A stretch of 43,781 bases of DNA. It comes from Bacteroidales bacterium. Its GTDB lineage: Bacteria; Bacteroidota; Bacteroidia; Bacteroidales; UBA4417. Below the pieces are notes generated by a model. That model was not told the DNA's origin and ran no database searches. It saw only the letters and a list, made by a program, of their open reading frames with translations. Both the position numbers and the translations under genes were made by a program. Within the stretch, counting starts at the first letter, position 1. Each line of letters begins with the position of its first letter. Below, piece after piece: positions 18,398 to 26,802 of this stretch. The stretch is taken from NCBI GenBank assembly GCA_016707785.1, contig JADJGZ010000028.1, forward strand, positions 1 through 43,781. Reading direction: 5' to 3'.

Positions 18398-18838
18398 TTA
18401 TTTAAGCCTGGGTGAATACTTTTCTCCATTTCTTAGTATGTCGCGAGCCAGACTTTGTACATTTTCCTCTGTGACCAATTTAATGAGAGCATCCCTTATT
18501 AGAGCATATTTTTCATGAAGAGGGCAGGGGTTGTTATCATCGCATTGTTTCAAACCAAAACCACAACCATTGAACAGTTTGTCTCCTTCTGTAGCTATAA
18601 TCAGTTTTTTTAAGGATAAATCAGGCTGTTTACTATCAAAATAGAATCCGCCTCCTTTTCCTTTCTGTGATTTAACAAATCCTTGTCTGACTAATCGCTG
18701 TAATATTTTAGCTGTATAAAAATAAGGTGCATCAATTTGTTCAGAGATTTCAGCAATACCAGGCCTTTTGCCATCAGAGTTCTGCATCTGAATATAAACT
18801 AAACCCCTAAGTGCATATTCAGTTTCTTTATTAAACAT
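18398..18838 (-). CDS. Rrf2-family regulator with a Cys cluster (NsrR-like), copy 1
   Basis: A 146-residue Rrf2 regulator, using the ATG at 18838 (MFNKETEYALRGLVYI). A longer frame to 18949 would run through its own promoter. The N-terminal winged helix includes SEQIDAPYFYTAKILQRL and GKGGGFYF. Cys92, Cys99 and Cys105 (CGFGLKQCDDNNPC) have the spacing C-x6-C-x5-C expected for [Fe-S] binding in NsrR/IscR-type proteins. It is divergent from the RIC gene, the usual arrangement for an NO-responsive repressor and its target. Confidence 0.88.
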   Translation of the reverse strand: MFNKETEYALRGLVYIQMQNSDGKRPGIAEISEQIDAPYFYTAKILQRLVRQGFVKSQKGKGGGFYFDSKQPDLSLKKLIIATEGDKLFNGCGFGLKQCDDNNPCPLHEKYALIRDALIKLVTEENVQSLARDILRNGEKYSPRLK

Positions 18839-18871
18839 TTTTTTTCCTTTAGAAGGATAAATTATTCTATG

Positions 18872-18945
18872 CAAAGGTATTAAAATATTTTTGTTAAATA
18901 ATAAAAGACCTTTTTGTATTTTAATCGTTTTTATATATATATTTG
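18872..18945. promoter_or_regulatory. Divergent promoters between Rrf2 copy 1 and RIC
   Basis: Minus-strand TACCTTTG (18872-18879) faces the Rrf2 gene and plus-strand TATATTTG (18938-18945) faces the RIC gene; both match TAnnTTTG. Between them are inverted A/T-rich segments (ATTAAAATA near 18881 and TATTTTAAT near 18917) that could be regulator sites. The site identity is inference. Confidence 0.5.
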
Positions 18946-18969
18946 TCACCGAAGTTTAAATCTAAATCT

Positions 18970-19671
18970 ATGAAGTTTGAGTCAAATATAGAAATAACAA
19001 TTGGCGAAATTGTTGCCAAGGATTTCCGTGCTGCAAAATTATTCAAGGAAGCTGGTATCGATTTCTGCTGTGGAGGGTATAAATTTCTTTCTGAGGCCTG
19101 CAAGGAAAAGGGTTCAGATTTAGCAGCAATAATTAAGCAACTCAATCTTCTAACTGAACGGCCTTTAGGCGGAACAATAAATTTTAATGAATGGGAACTT
19201 GGTTTCTTAAGTGACTACATAATTAATACTCATCATAATTTTGTCCGAAGAAACTTGCCTGAATTATCTTTTTATACTCAGAAAATAGCCCAGGTTCATG
19301 GTGATCACCATCCTGAGTTATTGGAAGTTGCTGAGTTATTTGCTCAAATTCAGAAAGAGCTGTTGCAGCATTTGATAAAAGAAGAAGAAATAGTGTTTCC
19401 TGCTATAAAAAAAGCCGAGGTTTCAGCTACTCCTGAGGTTAAAACAATCATCATTTCGGAAGTTAATTGTTTGCGGGGTGAACATGAGTTTGCAGGTGGT
19501 GCGATGGATAAGATAGCTGTTTTGACAAATAGATATCATATTCCTTCGGATGCATGTAACACATACCGGATATCTCTAAAGATGCTGGAACAATTCGAAA
19601 ATGATCTTCATATTCATGTGCATCTCGAAAATAATATTTTGTACCCAAAAGCAATTAAACTAGCTGAGTAA
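18970..19671 (+). CDS. RIC/ScdA (YtfE-type) di-iron protein
   Basis: A 233-residue protein of the Repair of Iron Centers family, which protects or repairs Fe-S clusters under nitrosative stress. The N-terminal ScdA_N domain carries DFCCGGY (Cys33-Cys34). The C-terminal hemerythrin-like domain provides His and Glu ligands: NTHHNF, VHGDHHPEL, LIKEEEIVFP, RGEHEF, and HIHVHLENNILYP. I start at the ATG at 18970 because the upstream in-frame codons overlap the -7 box. It is divergent from an Rrf2 gene and precedes another hemerythrin by 12 bases. Confidence 0.92.
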   Translation: MKFESNIEITIGEIVAKDFRAAKLFKEAGIDFCCGGYKFLSEACKEKGSDLAAIIKQLNLLTERPLGGTINFNEWELGFLSDYIINTHHNFVRRNLPELSFYTQKIAQVHGDHHPELLEVAELFAQIQKELLQHLIKEEEIVFPAIKKAEVSATPEVKTIIISEVNCLRGEHEFAGGAMDKIAVLTNRYHIPSDACNTYRISLKMLEQFENDLHIHVHLENNILYPKAIKLAE

Positions 19672-19683
19672 AGCATTCCTTTC

Positions 19684-20229
19684 ATGAAAACTGCAACCGA
19701 GAACCTTGAAAATGATCATGTGCATATACTTCGTCTGATAGAAGTTATGGAACAAATCACTGGATCCACAGATCCAAATACAGAACACATGGAAACGATA
19801 GTAAAAGTGATCCGTGGATTTGCCGATGGACTTCATCATGCCAAAGAAGAAAAATTCCTTTTTCCGTTGATGGTTCAGAAAGGTTTTTCGAACGAATCAG
19901 GTCCTGTAGCCGTCATGCTCCACGATCATATGCAGGGTCGGAATTTTGTCAAAGGAATGGCGGATCATATTGCACTGTTTAAACAAGGTGATTCGGGTGC
20001 ATTAAATGCCATTATCAGCAATATGCTGGGTTATACTGAATTACTAAGGAATCATATCGCTAAAGAGAACACCGTGCTGTTCCGTTTGGCTGACAAAGTA
20101 TTTTCACTTGCCGATCAGGAATTGTTATTGCTTGAGTTTAACAAAATTGAACTTGACCACTCAAATGGTTTAGTAGCGAACGATTTCCTTGCTCTAATCG
20201 ATGAACTTGAAGATTCATATAATAAATGA
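19684..20229 (+). CDS. Hemerythrin-domain protein
   Basis: A 181-residue cytoplasmic HHE protein. Likely di-iron ligands are in ENDHVHIL (residues 10-17), GLHHAKEEKFLFPLM, MLHDHMQG and RNHIAKENTVLF, in the order expected of the four-helix bundle. It lacks the CCGG domain of RIC. It is probably an O2/NO binder or iron reservoir cotranscribed with RIC; which of these is not shown by sequence. Confidence 0.88.
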   Translation: MKTATENLENDHVHILRLIEVMEQITGSTDPNTEHMETIVKVIRGFADGLHHAKEEKFLFPLMVQKGFSNESGPVAVMLHDHMQGRNFVKGMADHIALFKQGDSGALNAIISNMLGYTELLRNHIAKENTVLFRLADKVFSLADQELLLLEFNKIELDHSNGLVANDFLALIDELEDSYNK

Positions 20230-20301
20230 GCCAGTACGATGCACTAAATTTTCAGCAAATAGATATCATCTAACCTAGTTCTAAATTCAATAAATTACAA
20301 A

Positions 20302-20787
20302 ATGAGACATCTAATTTACAATTTCACTTTTCGAAGTCTAACCTTAATTGGAGTGATCCTATTATTTAATGCCTGTGGATCAAAAACAAACGCACCAGAC
20401 AAAGCACAGGTTCAAGCTGCCAGTGTTGTTATTGACACCAAGGCATATAATGATAGCAAAGGAGTAGGAAAGTTTACCGAAGTTAAACTTGAAGTAATTG
20501 ACCCTGCTAAGGCTGATTTGGGTAAAGTTGTATTCTCCACCAAATGCACCACATGCCATAAGTTATCTGCCGAGAAGTTCGTTGGTCCGGGGCTGGAAGG
20601 TGTCACTCAACGCAGAACACCTGAATGGATCATGAACATGATAACGAATCCTGAATTGATGATGAAATCCGATCCGGTAGCCAAAAAGTTGTATGAGGAG
20701 ATGCTCACCCCAATGGCTAATCAGAATATTGGTGATGAAGACGCCAGAAATATTCTGGAATATCTTCGTCAGAATGACAATAAGTAA
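20302..20787 (+). CDS. Cytochrome c lipoprotein, probable electron donor to NosZ
   Basis: A 161-residue exported monoheme cytochrome. Lipoprotein signal ending LLFNAC (Cys25), a linker, then the heme motif CTTCH (82-86). PGLEGVTQRR follows, and PMANQNIGDEDARNILEYLRQ near the C-terminus would hold the axial Met. Located 45 bases upstream of nosZ, a common place for a small cytochrome c in Bacteroidota nos clusters. Its role as electron donor is inference from position. Confidence 0.9.
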   Translation: MRHLIYNFTFRSLTLIGVILLFNACGSKTNAPDKAQVQAASVVIDTKAYNDSKGVGKFTEVKLEVIDPAKADLGKVVFSTKCTTCHKLSAEKFVGPGLEGVTQRRTPEWIMNMITNPELMMKSDPVAKKLYEEMLTPMANQNIGDEDARNILEYLRQNDNK

Positions 20788-20832
20788 GAATCTCAATCCT
20801 CCAATAAAGTACTAACCCATTAATCGACTCTT

Positions 20833-22804
20833 ATGAAAATATTCAGTCTAATACTGGTTGGAATGACCCTTATCGCTTTGATTGGCGGTTCATTCACATC
20901 ATGTAAACCTAAAAAAGTTGGGAGCATGATGGCTGGAGATGCAGCACAAAAAGTGTATGTAGCACCTGGCAAGTTCGATGAATACTACCTCTTTACATCA
21001 GGTGGTTTTAGTGGCCAGCTCGGGGTTTACGGGCTTCCATCAGGCCGTCTTCTGAAAAATATTCCGGTGTTTTCACAGGATCCAACTACTGGTTGGGGAT
21101 ATACTGAAGAAACCCGGCCAATGCTTAATACATCATTTGGTTTTGTGCCGTGGGAGGACAGCCATCATCCGGAGCTAAGCAAAACCAATGGTGAAGACGA
21201 TGGTCGTTGGATTTTTATAAATGGAAACAATACACCTCGTATTGCACGTATTGACCTCACTACATTTCGTACAGTTGATATAATTGAATTACCTAATGCC
21301 GGTGGAAATCATGCTTCGCCTTTTTGTACAGAGAATACTGAATATGTTGTTGGGAATTCCCGATTCTCAATTCCTGTTGATGGGAAAGATGATGTACCTA
21401 TTGAAACATATAAGGAGAATTTTAAAGGAGCTGCTACTTTTGTAAAGGTTGATCCTCAAAGTGGAGAGATGAGCGTTGCTTTTCAGATTATTGTTCCCGG
21501 ATTCAATTATGACCTGGCACATGCAGGCAAAGGTGTTTCACATGACTGGATGTTTTTTACCAGTTATAATTCAGAACAGGCACATAACCTCCTTGAAGTA
21601 AATGCAAGCCAGAATGACAAAGATTTTGTTATGGCAATAAACTGGAAAAAAGCGGAAGAATTGATTTCACAGGGAAAAGGTAAAAAAATTCCTGCTCGCT
21701 ACATGCATAATATGTATGATGAAAAATCACATTCTGCTACTTCAAAAGAAGAAAAAGAAGTAACTGTCATTCTGGCAGAAGAAATGCCAGGCCTGGTGTA
21801 TTATATGCCTTGCCCAAAGTCACCTCATGGTTGTGACGTAAGTCCTGATGGGAAATATATTGTGGCCAGTGGAAAATTAGCGGCTACAATTCCTGTATTC
21901 TCATTCGAGAAAATGATAAAAGCCATTGAAAGTAAGGCAATAGAGGGAGAAGTTTCTGGAATTCCGGTTTTGAAATATGATCAGGTACTGGCCGGTGAGG
22001 TTCAACAAACAGGACTAGGGGCCCTTACATACTGAATTCGACGATAAAGGCGTTGCCTATACTTCATTTTTTGTTTCATCGGAAATTGTAAAATGGGACC
22101 TGGAGAAGAGAGTGGTTGTTGATCGTGCTCCAACTTATTATTCTATTGGACATCTGTGTGTACCAGGGGGGGATTCACGCAAACCCAGCGGGAAGTATGT
22201 AATAGCATTAAATAAAATTACAAAGGATCGTTACTTACCTACCGGACCTGAATTAACTCAATCTGCTCAGCTTTTTGACATCAGTGGAGAGAAGATGACT
22301 TTACTCCTCGACTTCCCAACCATTGGGGAACCTCATTATGCCCAAGCTATTGCAGCCGATAAGATTGTAAAAAATTCGAAAAAATTCTTTAAAATTGAAG
22401 AAAACAGTAATCCTTTTGTTGCCAAATCGGAAGCTAAAGCGAAAGTTGTACGCAATGGTAACAGAGTTGATGTTTACATGATAGCTATCCGCTCACATCT
22501 TAATCCTGACAATATTGAAGGAATCAAACTTGGCGATGAAGTATACTTCCATGTTACAAACCTTGAACAGGATTGGGATGTGCCTCATGGGTTTGCAATT
22601 AAAGGTGCCAATAATGCAGAGCTGTTAATAATGCCCGGGGAAACAGCTACCCTTAAATGGATTCCAGCCCGGACAGGTATGTTCCCCTTTTACTGTACCG
22701 ACTTTTGCTCAGCTTTGCACCAGGAAATGCAAGGTTACGCCAGGGTATCTCCAGCTTCGGCTAATGTTCCGCTTACATTCTCTGGTGGTGCTACTGCTAA
22801 ATAA
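20833..22804 (+). CDS. nosZ: Nitrous oxide reductase, clade II type, one frameshift
   Basis: Periplasmic N2O reductase (N2O to N2). The N-terminus is a Sec-type signal ending GGSFTSC (no twin-arginine motif), as in clade II. CuZ ligand boxes include DSHHPE (109-114) and GGNHASPF (157-164). The C-terminal cupredoxin has the CuA motif YCTDFCSALHQEM (Cys621, Cys625, His629, Met632). The frame breaks at GGGG 22018-22021; three G would restore GLGPLHTEFDDKG and a 656-residue protein. As read, the first frame stops at 22035 and lacks CuA. Everything else is conserved, so a sequencing error is likely. Confidence 0.93.
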
Positions 22805-22925
22805 AAATGATTCATCTCCCGTGGCTTAATTAAAAACAATCATGCAGGGAAGGTTGAGATTTGTTTCTGAGAAAGCTAAATATCGATCTTCTCTGCTTTG
22901 ATTTCACTTAAAGTTAAATTGGATA

Positions 22926-23516
22926 ATGAAAAACAGTTCACGATTGATAATATTTATCTGCTCAACTCTGATGATCGGGGCATTTTTCTTTCCATTTTGG
23001 AAAATTATTCTCGAAGCACCCCAATATCCTGAAGGATTGGAGATGAAAATCTGGCTAAACAAAATTACTGGTGATGTGGAGAAAATAAATGGATTAAATC
23101 ATTATATAGGCATGAAATTAATTCATAAGGATGAATTTCCGGAATTCAAAATTATGCCATGGGTACTGGCTTTGCTTATTGCTTTTGGCATGTTAGTGGC
23201 CGGCCTTCGCAAACGAAAATTATTATGGGCCTGGATCACATCTTTGATAGTTGCTGCGGGTATTGCCTTTTATGATTTTTATCAATGGCTTTATGATTAT
23301 GGCCATAACCTGGACCCTCATGCGGCAATCAAAGTCCCTGGAATGAGTTATCAGCCACCTATGCTTGGATATAAACAACTGTTGAACTTTCTTGCTGGCT
23401 CTTTTCCCGATATAGGTGGATATCTCGTGATTTGCGCAGCACTTGTTATTGTTGGAGTAGCCTTATATGAGCAGGTTTACAACACAAACAGGCCTCATAC
23501 TGACATTCGCCCTTAA
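22926..23516 (+). CDS. Nos-cluster integral membrane protein
   Basis: A 196-residue protein with about four membrane helices (residues 7-27, 76-94, 101-121, 163-183) and a periplasmic loop after the first (EAPQYPEGLEMKIWLNKITG). In Bacteroidota nos clusters a membrane protein of this look often lies between nosZ and nosL. The conserved loop DFYQWLYDYGHNLDPHAAI could bind metal or quinone, but this is speculation. Spacing to nosZ is 121 bases. Confidence 0.75.
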   Translation: MKNSSRLIIFICSTLMIGAFFFPFWKIILEAPQYPEGLEMKIWLNKITGDVEKINGLNHYIGMKLIHKDEFPEFKIMPWVLALLIAFGMLVAGLRKRKLLWAWITSLIVAAGIAFYDFYQWLYDYGHNLDPHAAIKVPGMSYQPPMLGYKQLLNFLAGSFPDIGGYLVICAALVIVGVALYEQVYNTNRPHTDIRP

Positions 23517-23598
23517 TACACACTTACTTTGGCATTTACACATGTGTTAGCAGCATTGTAAACAATCAGGTTGTTAAAAAACAAAAAAATAACAAACT

Positions 23599-24855
23599 AT
23601 GAGAATAATCATCGGTCTATTTTTGATCTGCCTTCTGTCATCACAATTACATTCTCAAAGTACTGACACTATTCCATTTGAAGATGCTAATGGAAAATGG
23701 GGCATAAAAATACTTAGTTCTGGAAAAGTGTTAGTTGAACCTAAGTATCAGAATTTAGATTATCCCTATGAAGGCCTAATTAAGGCTCGTTTAAATGATA
23801 AAACAGGATTCATTGATTTTAATGGAAAGGTCATTGTTCCGTTTAAATATCATGATGCCAATTACTTCGCAGAAGGTCTGGCAGCGGTAAGTCAAGAAAC
23901 AAAGTCAGGCTGGAAAATTGGTTTTGTTGATAAGACGGGTAAACTCGTTATTGAAATGAAGTATTACTCGATGTACTTGGATAGAACTAGATTTTATAAT
24001 GGTGTAGCTGTTGTTGCAAAGGGAGAAAATAATGGGTATGGTATAATTGATAGAACTGGTTGCGAATTGACTCCTTTTATTTACACTTATATTAATCCCT
24101 TTGAAAATAGTATTGGTATTACAACTGTTAATAAATCTGGTAAATGGGCTCTGCTAAATAAAGCCGGAAAGGAGTTAACCCAATTCAAGTACGACAAATT
24201 AACAACCCCTTATTATTTTTCAGATGGGTTAATAAAAATGGAAGTAGGTGGTAAAATTGGGTTTGTTGATTATTTTGGTGAAGAAGTTGTTCCTCCTTAC
24301 TTTGCAGAAGCAAGTGACTTTTCGGATGATTTATGCGCTGTAAGATCAGTTAGTAGATGGGGTTATATTGATAAAAAAGGTAATAACGTTATTAATTATC
24401 AATTCGATATCGCAAATCAATTTTCGGAAGGGCTTGCACTAGTCGTTTATATGGCACATGATGACGGTGTAAACAATTGGAAATGTATTGATAAATCCGG
24501 GAAAATAATTTTTGCTCTTAAAGGGGGACAACCAACCGAATATGGTTATTTTAGAAATGGACTATTATTAATACAAAATCAGGAAGAAAAGTATTTCTTC
24601 ATCGGCAAAAAGGGAGTTCCATTATCAGAAGATATATATGACTATGCAGAGGGATTCTCAGAAGGACTCGCAGTCGTATGTCAGGATGGAAAATGTGGAT
24701 ATGTTGATACGACAGGTAAATTGGTCATTCCATTAAAATATACTGTTGCTTCACCATTTGTTGATGGTTTTGCAGGTGTGATTAGTTTGACTGAAACTGG
24801 ACTTGAGCAAGAATTAATAATTGATAAGACAGGGAAAGTCGTTTTATCTAAATGA
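23599..24855 (+). CDS. WG-repeat protein inside the nos cluster
   Basis: A 418-residue exported protein with a signal peptide (IIGLFLICLLSSQLHSQ), then about ten WG-type repeats of roughly 35-40 residues: NGKWGIKI, GFIDFNGKVIVPFKY, GFVDKTGKLVIEMKY, GFVDYFGEEVVPPYF, WGYIDKKGNNVINYQF, CGYVDTTGKLVIPLKY and degenerate ones. Such proteins fold as beta repeats and have no known enzymatic role. It has no evident link to N2O reduction and is more AT-rich than its neighbours. It is followed by a fold-back sequence, so it looks like an inserted cassette. Confidence 0.88.
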   Translation: MRIIIGLFLICLLSSQLHSQSTDTIPFEDANGKWGIKILSSGKVLVEPKYQNLDYPYEGLIKARLNDKTGFIDFNGKVIVPFKYHDANYFAEGLAAVSQETKSGWKIGFVDKTGKLVIEMKYYSMYLDRTRFYNGVAVVAKGENNGYGIIDRTGCELTPFIYTYINPFENSIGITTVNKSGKWALLNKAGKELTQFKYDKLTTPYYFSDGLIKMEVGGKIGFVDYFGEEVVPPYFAEASDFSDDLCAVRSVSRWGYIDKKGNNVINYQFDIANQFSEGLALVVYMAHDDGVNNWKCIDKSGKIIFALKGGQPTEYGYFRNGLLLIQNQEEKYFFIGKKGVPLSEDIYDYAEGFSEGLAVVCQDGKCGYVDTTGKLVIPLKYTVASPFVDGFAGVISLTETGLEQELIIDKTGKVVLSK

Positions 24856-24896
24856 ACATCCCAGCCAAACTATGAGAATGGTGATCAGATTGCACA

Positions 24897-25030
24897 CCGC
24901 CACTAACACTGGTTTTGCGTCAGGCGGGGTGACTTACACACCAGAAGCTTTGTGCTTCTATTCAAGTTTAGCACTGGTTGACAATTTGTGCTTCGAAATC
25001 AGCCCGACTGCAAATCCCGAAAACGTTTGA
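24897..25030. other. Fold-back noncoding sequence after the WG gene (possible cassette recombination site)
   Basis: The two ends are imperfectly complementary: TTTTGCGTCAGGCGGGG near 24913 can pair with CCCGACTGCAAA near 25003-25014. A 6-bp hairpin AGAAGC-5-GCTTCT sits at 24943-24959, and TTTGTGCTTC is repeated at 24949 and 24985. The layout resembles the attC-like fold-backs next to gene cassettes in some Bacteroidota, as far as I remember; the classic integron core heptamers (RYYYAAC/GTTRRRY) are not clearly present. No gene is supported here. Confidence 0.45.
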
Positions 25031-25048
25031 TTAACAAATTGCATTGTG

Positions 25049-25483
25049 ATGAAACTCAGAGTAAAAATCATATATTCCTTTCCCCTTATCCTTTTGATGC
25101 TTATTGGCTCCTGTAAAAACGAAATGCGTCCAATAAATTATGGCAAGGATAATTGTGAGCTTTGTCGAATGACAGTAATGAATCCACAGTATGCCGCAGG
25201 ATTGCTTACTTCAAAAGGAAAGGTTTATACTTTTGATGCAGGTGAATGTCTTGTGCGATATGTTAAAAAAAATGGAGTAAATGAAAAGGATCAATATTTC
25301 ATGAGCGACTATAACAAACCAGGAAGTCTTGTGGATGCAACAACTGCTTTTTACCTGCATGGTGATAGTATTCAAAGTCCTATGGGTGGTAACCTCGCTT
25401 CTTTTAAGGACCTGACATCCGCAAAGGTAGCTCAGACGAGCCTTGGAGGACAGATTTTGTCCTGGAAGGATCTTATTAAATAA
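25049..25483 (+). CDS. nosL: NosL copper chaperone lipoprotein
   Basis: Outer- or inner-membrane-anchored periplasmic copper chaperone that delivers copper for NosZ. A lipoprotein signal (LLMLIGSC) and the metal motif NCELCRM near residues 35-41, as in NosL, followed by the domain (TFDAGECLVRYVKKNG, YFMSDYNKPGSLVDATTAFYLHG, PMGGNLASF). 144 residues from the ATG; a GTG lies one codon earlier. Two bases before nosD. Confidence 0.93.
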   Translation: MKLRVKIIYSFPLILLMLIGSCKNEMRPINYGKDNCELCRMTVMNPQYAAGLLTSKGKVYTFDAGECLVRYVKKNGVNEKDQYFMSDYNKPGSLVDATTAFYLHGDSIQSPMGGNLASFKDLTSAKVAQTSLGGQILSWKDLIK

Positions 25484-25485
25484 TA

Positions 25486-26802
25486 ATGAAACTAATAACT
25501 AAGCGCTTGAGTATTCGATTCGATGAAGGAAGCCCACCATTTAATTTCCTCCACTCTATAATGTTACATTATTTTGTTTCATGCAGTATAATTTTTTTTC
25601 TTACTTCTTTTTCCATCAGTGTTGTTGCCCGCGAGATTACTGTTAAATCCGGCACAAAGATCAACACTATTCAGAAAGCACTGAATTCAGCCCAAAACGG
25701 AGATATCATTAAAGTGACAGAATCAACCTATTATGTTGAAGATATCCTTATTGATAAATCAATCAGTCTGATCGGTATTGGCAAGCCTGTGCTCGACGGA
25801 CAAAAGAAAAGCAATGTAATTATTATTTCAGCACCCCAGGTTACCATTAACGGCTTTGTGATCCGCAATAGCGGGTTTTCAAACATAAAGGATAAGGCTG
25901 GGATACGGGTAGAAAAATGTGATAGAGTTAAAATTCTTAATAACCTGCTTGAAAATACCTGTTTTGGTATCTATTTAGCAAAAGTTAACGGGGGAACAAT
26001 CAGTGGGAATATTATTCGTGGTAATAACTCTGTAATACAGTCAGGAAACGGCATACATCTATGGTACTCAAACCATATCAATATTTATAACAATAAAATA
26101 TACGGACAACGTGATGGCATTTATTTCGAATTTGCAACATTCTGTGAAATCAGCCATAATCTGAGTGAGAACAATCACCGGTACGGACTTCATTTCATGT
26201 TTTCTAATAACGACAACTATGCATATAATATTTTTAGGAACAACGGGAGTGGAGTAGCTGTTATGTATACTAAACATATCAGGATGATTAACAATACTTT
26301 CGAAAGAAACTGGGGAAGTTCATCTTATGGATTATTGTTGAAAGATATCAGTCGAAGCTATATCTCAAACAATACATTTGCTAAAAATACTTCAGGGATC
26401 TTCATGGAAGGGACTAATGAAGTTAAAGTGGAACGTAATAATTTTTTAAATAATGGACTGGCAGTCAGGATGTTGGCAAACTGTGAAAAAGACACCTTTC
26501 TTCTGAATAATTTTTTGGGAAATACTTTTGATTTTACAACAAATGGAAGTGAAAATCTCAATTATCTGAAGGGTAACTATTGGGATAAATACAGTGGTTA
26601 CGACTTGAATCGCGACGGGAAGGGCGATCTGCCCTATAGGCCGGTTAGCCTCTATTCGCAGATTATCGAGAAACTTCCTTCAGCTGTCTTCCTGCTCAGA
26701 AGTTTTGTGGCAGAATTGCTGGATGAAGCGGAAAAGGCCTTACCATCCTTGTCATATGTAAACTTATATGATACTGAACCTTCAATGCACATAATTCGAT
26801 AA
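25486..26802 (+). CDS. nosD: NosD, periplasmic beta-helix maturation factor
   Basis: A right-handed parallel beta-helix protein (carbohydrate-binding/sugar-hydrolase-like repeats) needed with NosFY to build the copper site of N2O reductase. The 438-residue frame shows repeating NxI/NxF turns (ISGNIIRGNN, IYNNKIYGQRDG, MINNTFERN, ISNNTFAKN, VERNNFLNN). The true start may be the ATG at 25561, giving a clean signal peptide (MLHYFVSCSIIFFLTSFSIS), since the first 25 codons look unlike a leader. The C-terminus KGNYWDKYSGYDLNRDGKGD is the part duplicated at 1-233. Its stop overlaps the nosF start by one base. Confidence 0.93.
   Translation: MKLITKRLSIRFDEGSPPFNFLHSIMLHYFVSCSIIFFLTSFSISVVAREITVKSGTKINTIQKALNSAQNGDIIKVTESTYYVEDILIDKSISLIGIGKPVLDGQKKSNVIIISAPQVTINGFVIRNSGFSNIKDKAGIRVEKCDRVKILNNLLENTCFGIYLAKVNGGTISGNIIRGNNSVIQSGNGIHLWYSNHINIYNNKIYGQRDGIYFEFATFCEISHNLSENNHRYGLHFMFSNNDNYAYNIFRNNGSGVAVMYTKHIRMINNTFERNWGSSSYGLLLKDISRSYISNNTFAKNTSGIFMEGTNEVKVERNNFLNNGLAVRMLANCEKDTFLLNNFLGNTFDFTTNGSENLNYLKGNYWDKYSGYDLNRDGKGDLPYRPVSLYSQIIEKLPSAVFLLRSFVAELLDEAEKALPSLSYVNLYDTEPSMHIIR

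Noticed and set aside
22018..22021. Programmed frameshift in nosZ
   Set aside because: No slippery heptamer with a downstream structure was recognised, and several neighbours carry the same kind of homopolymer indel.
24821..25030. A 69-codon frame over the end of the WG gene and the fold-back
   Set aside because: It overlaps the WG gene's 3' end and the rest is the structured noncoding sequence; no independent support.
24897..25030. A classic integron attC site
   Set aside because: The flanking heptamers do not match RYYYAAC and GTTRRRY well, and no integrase is in the window; kept only as a possible cassette-type fold-back.
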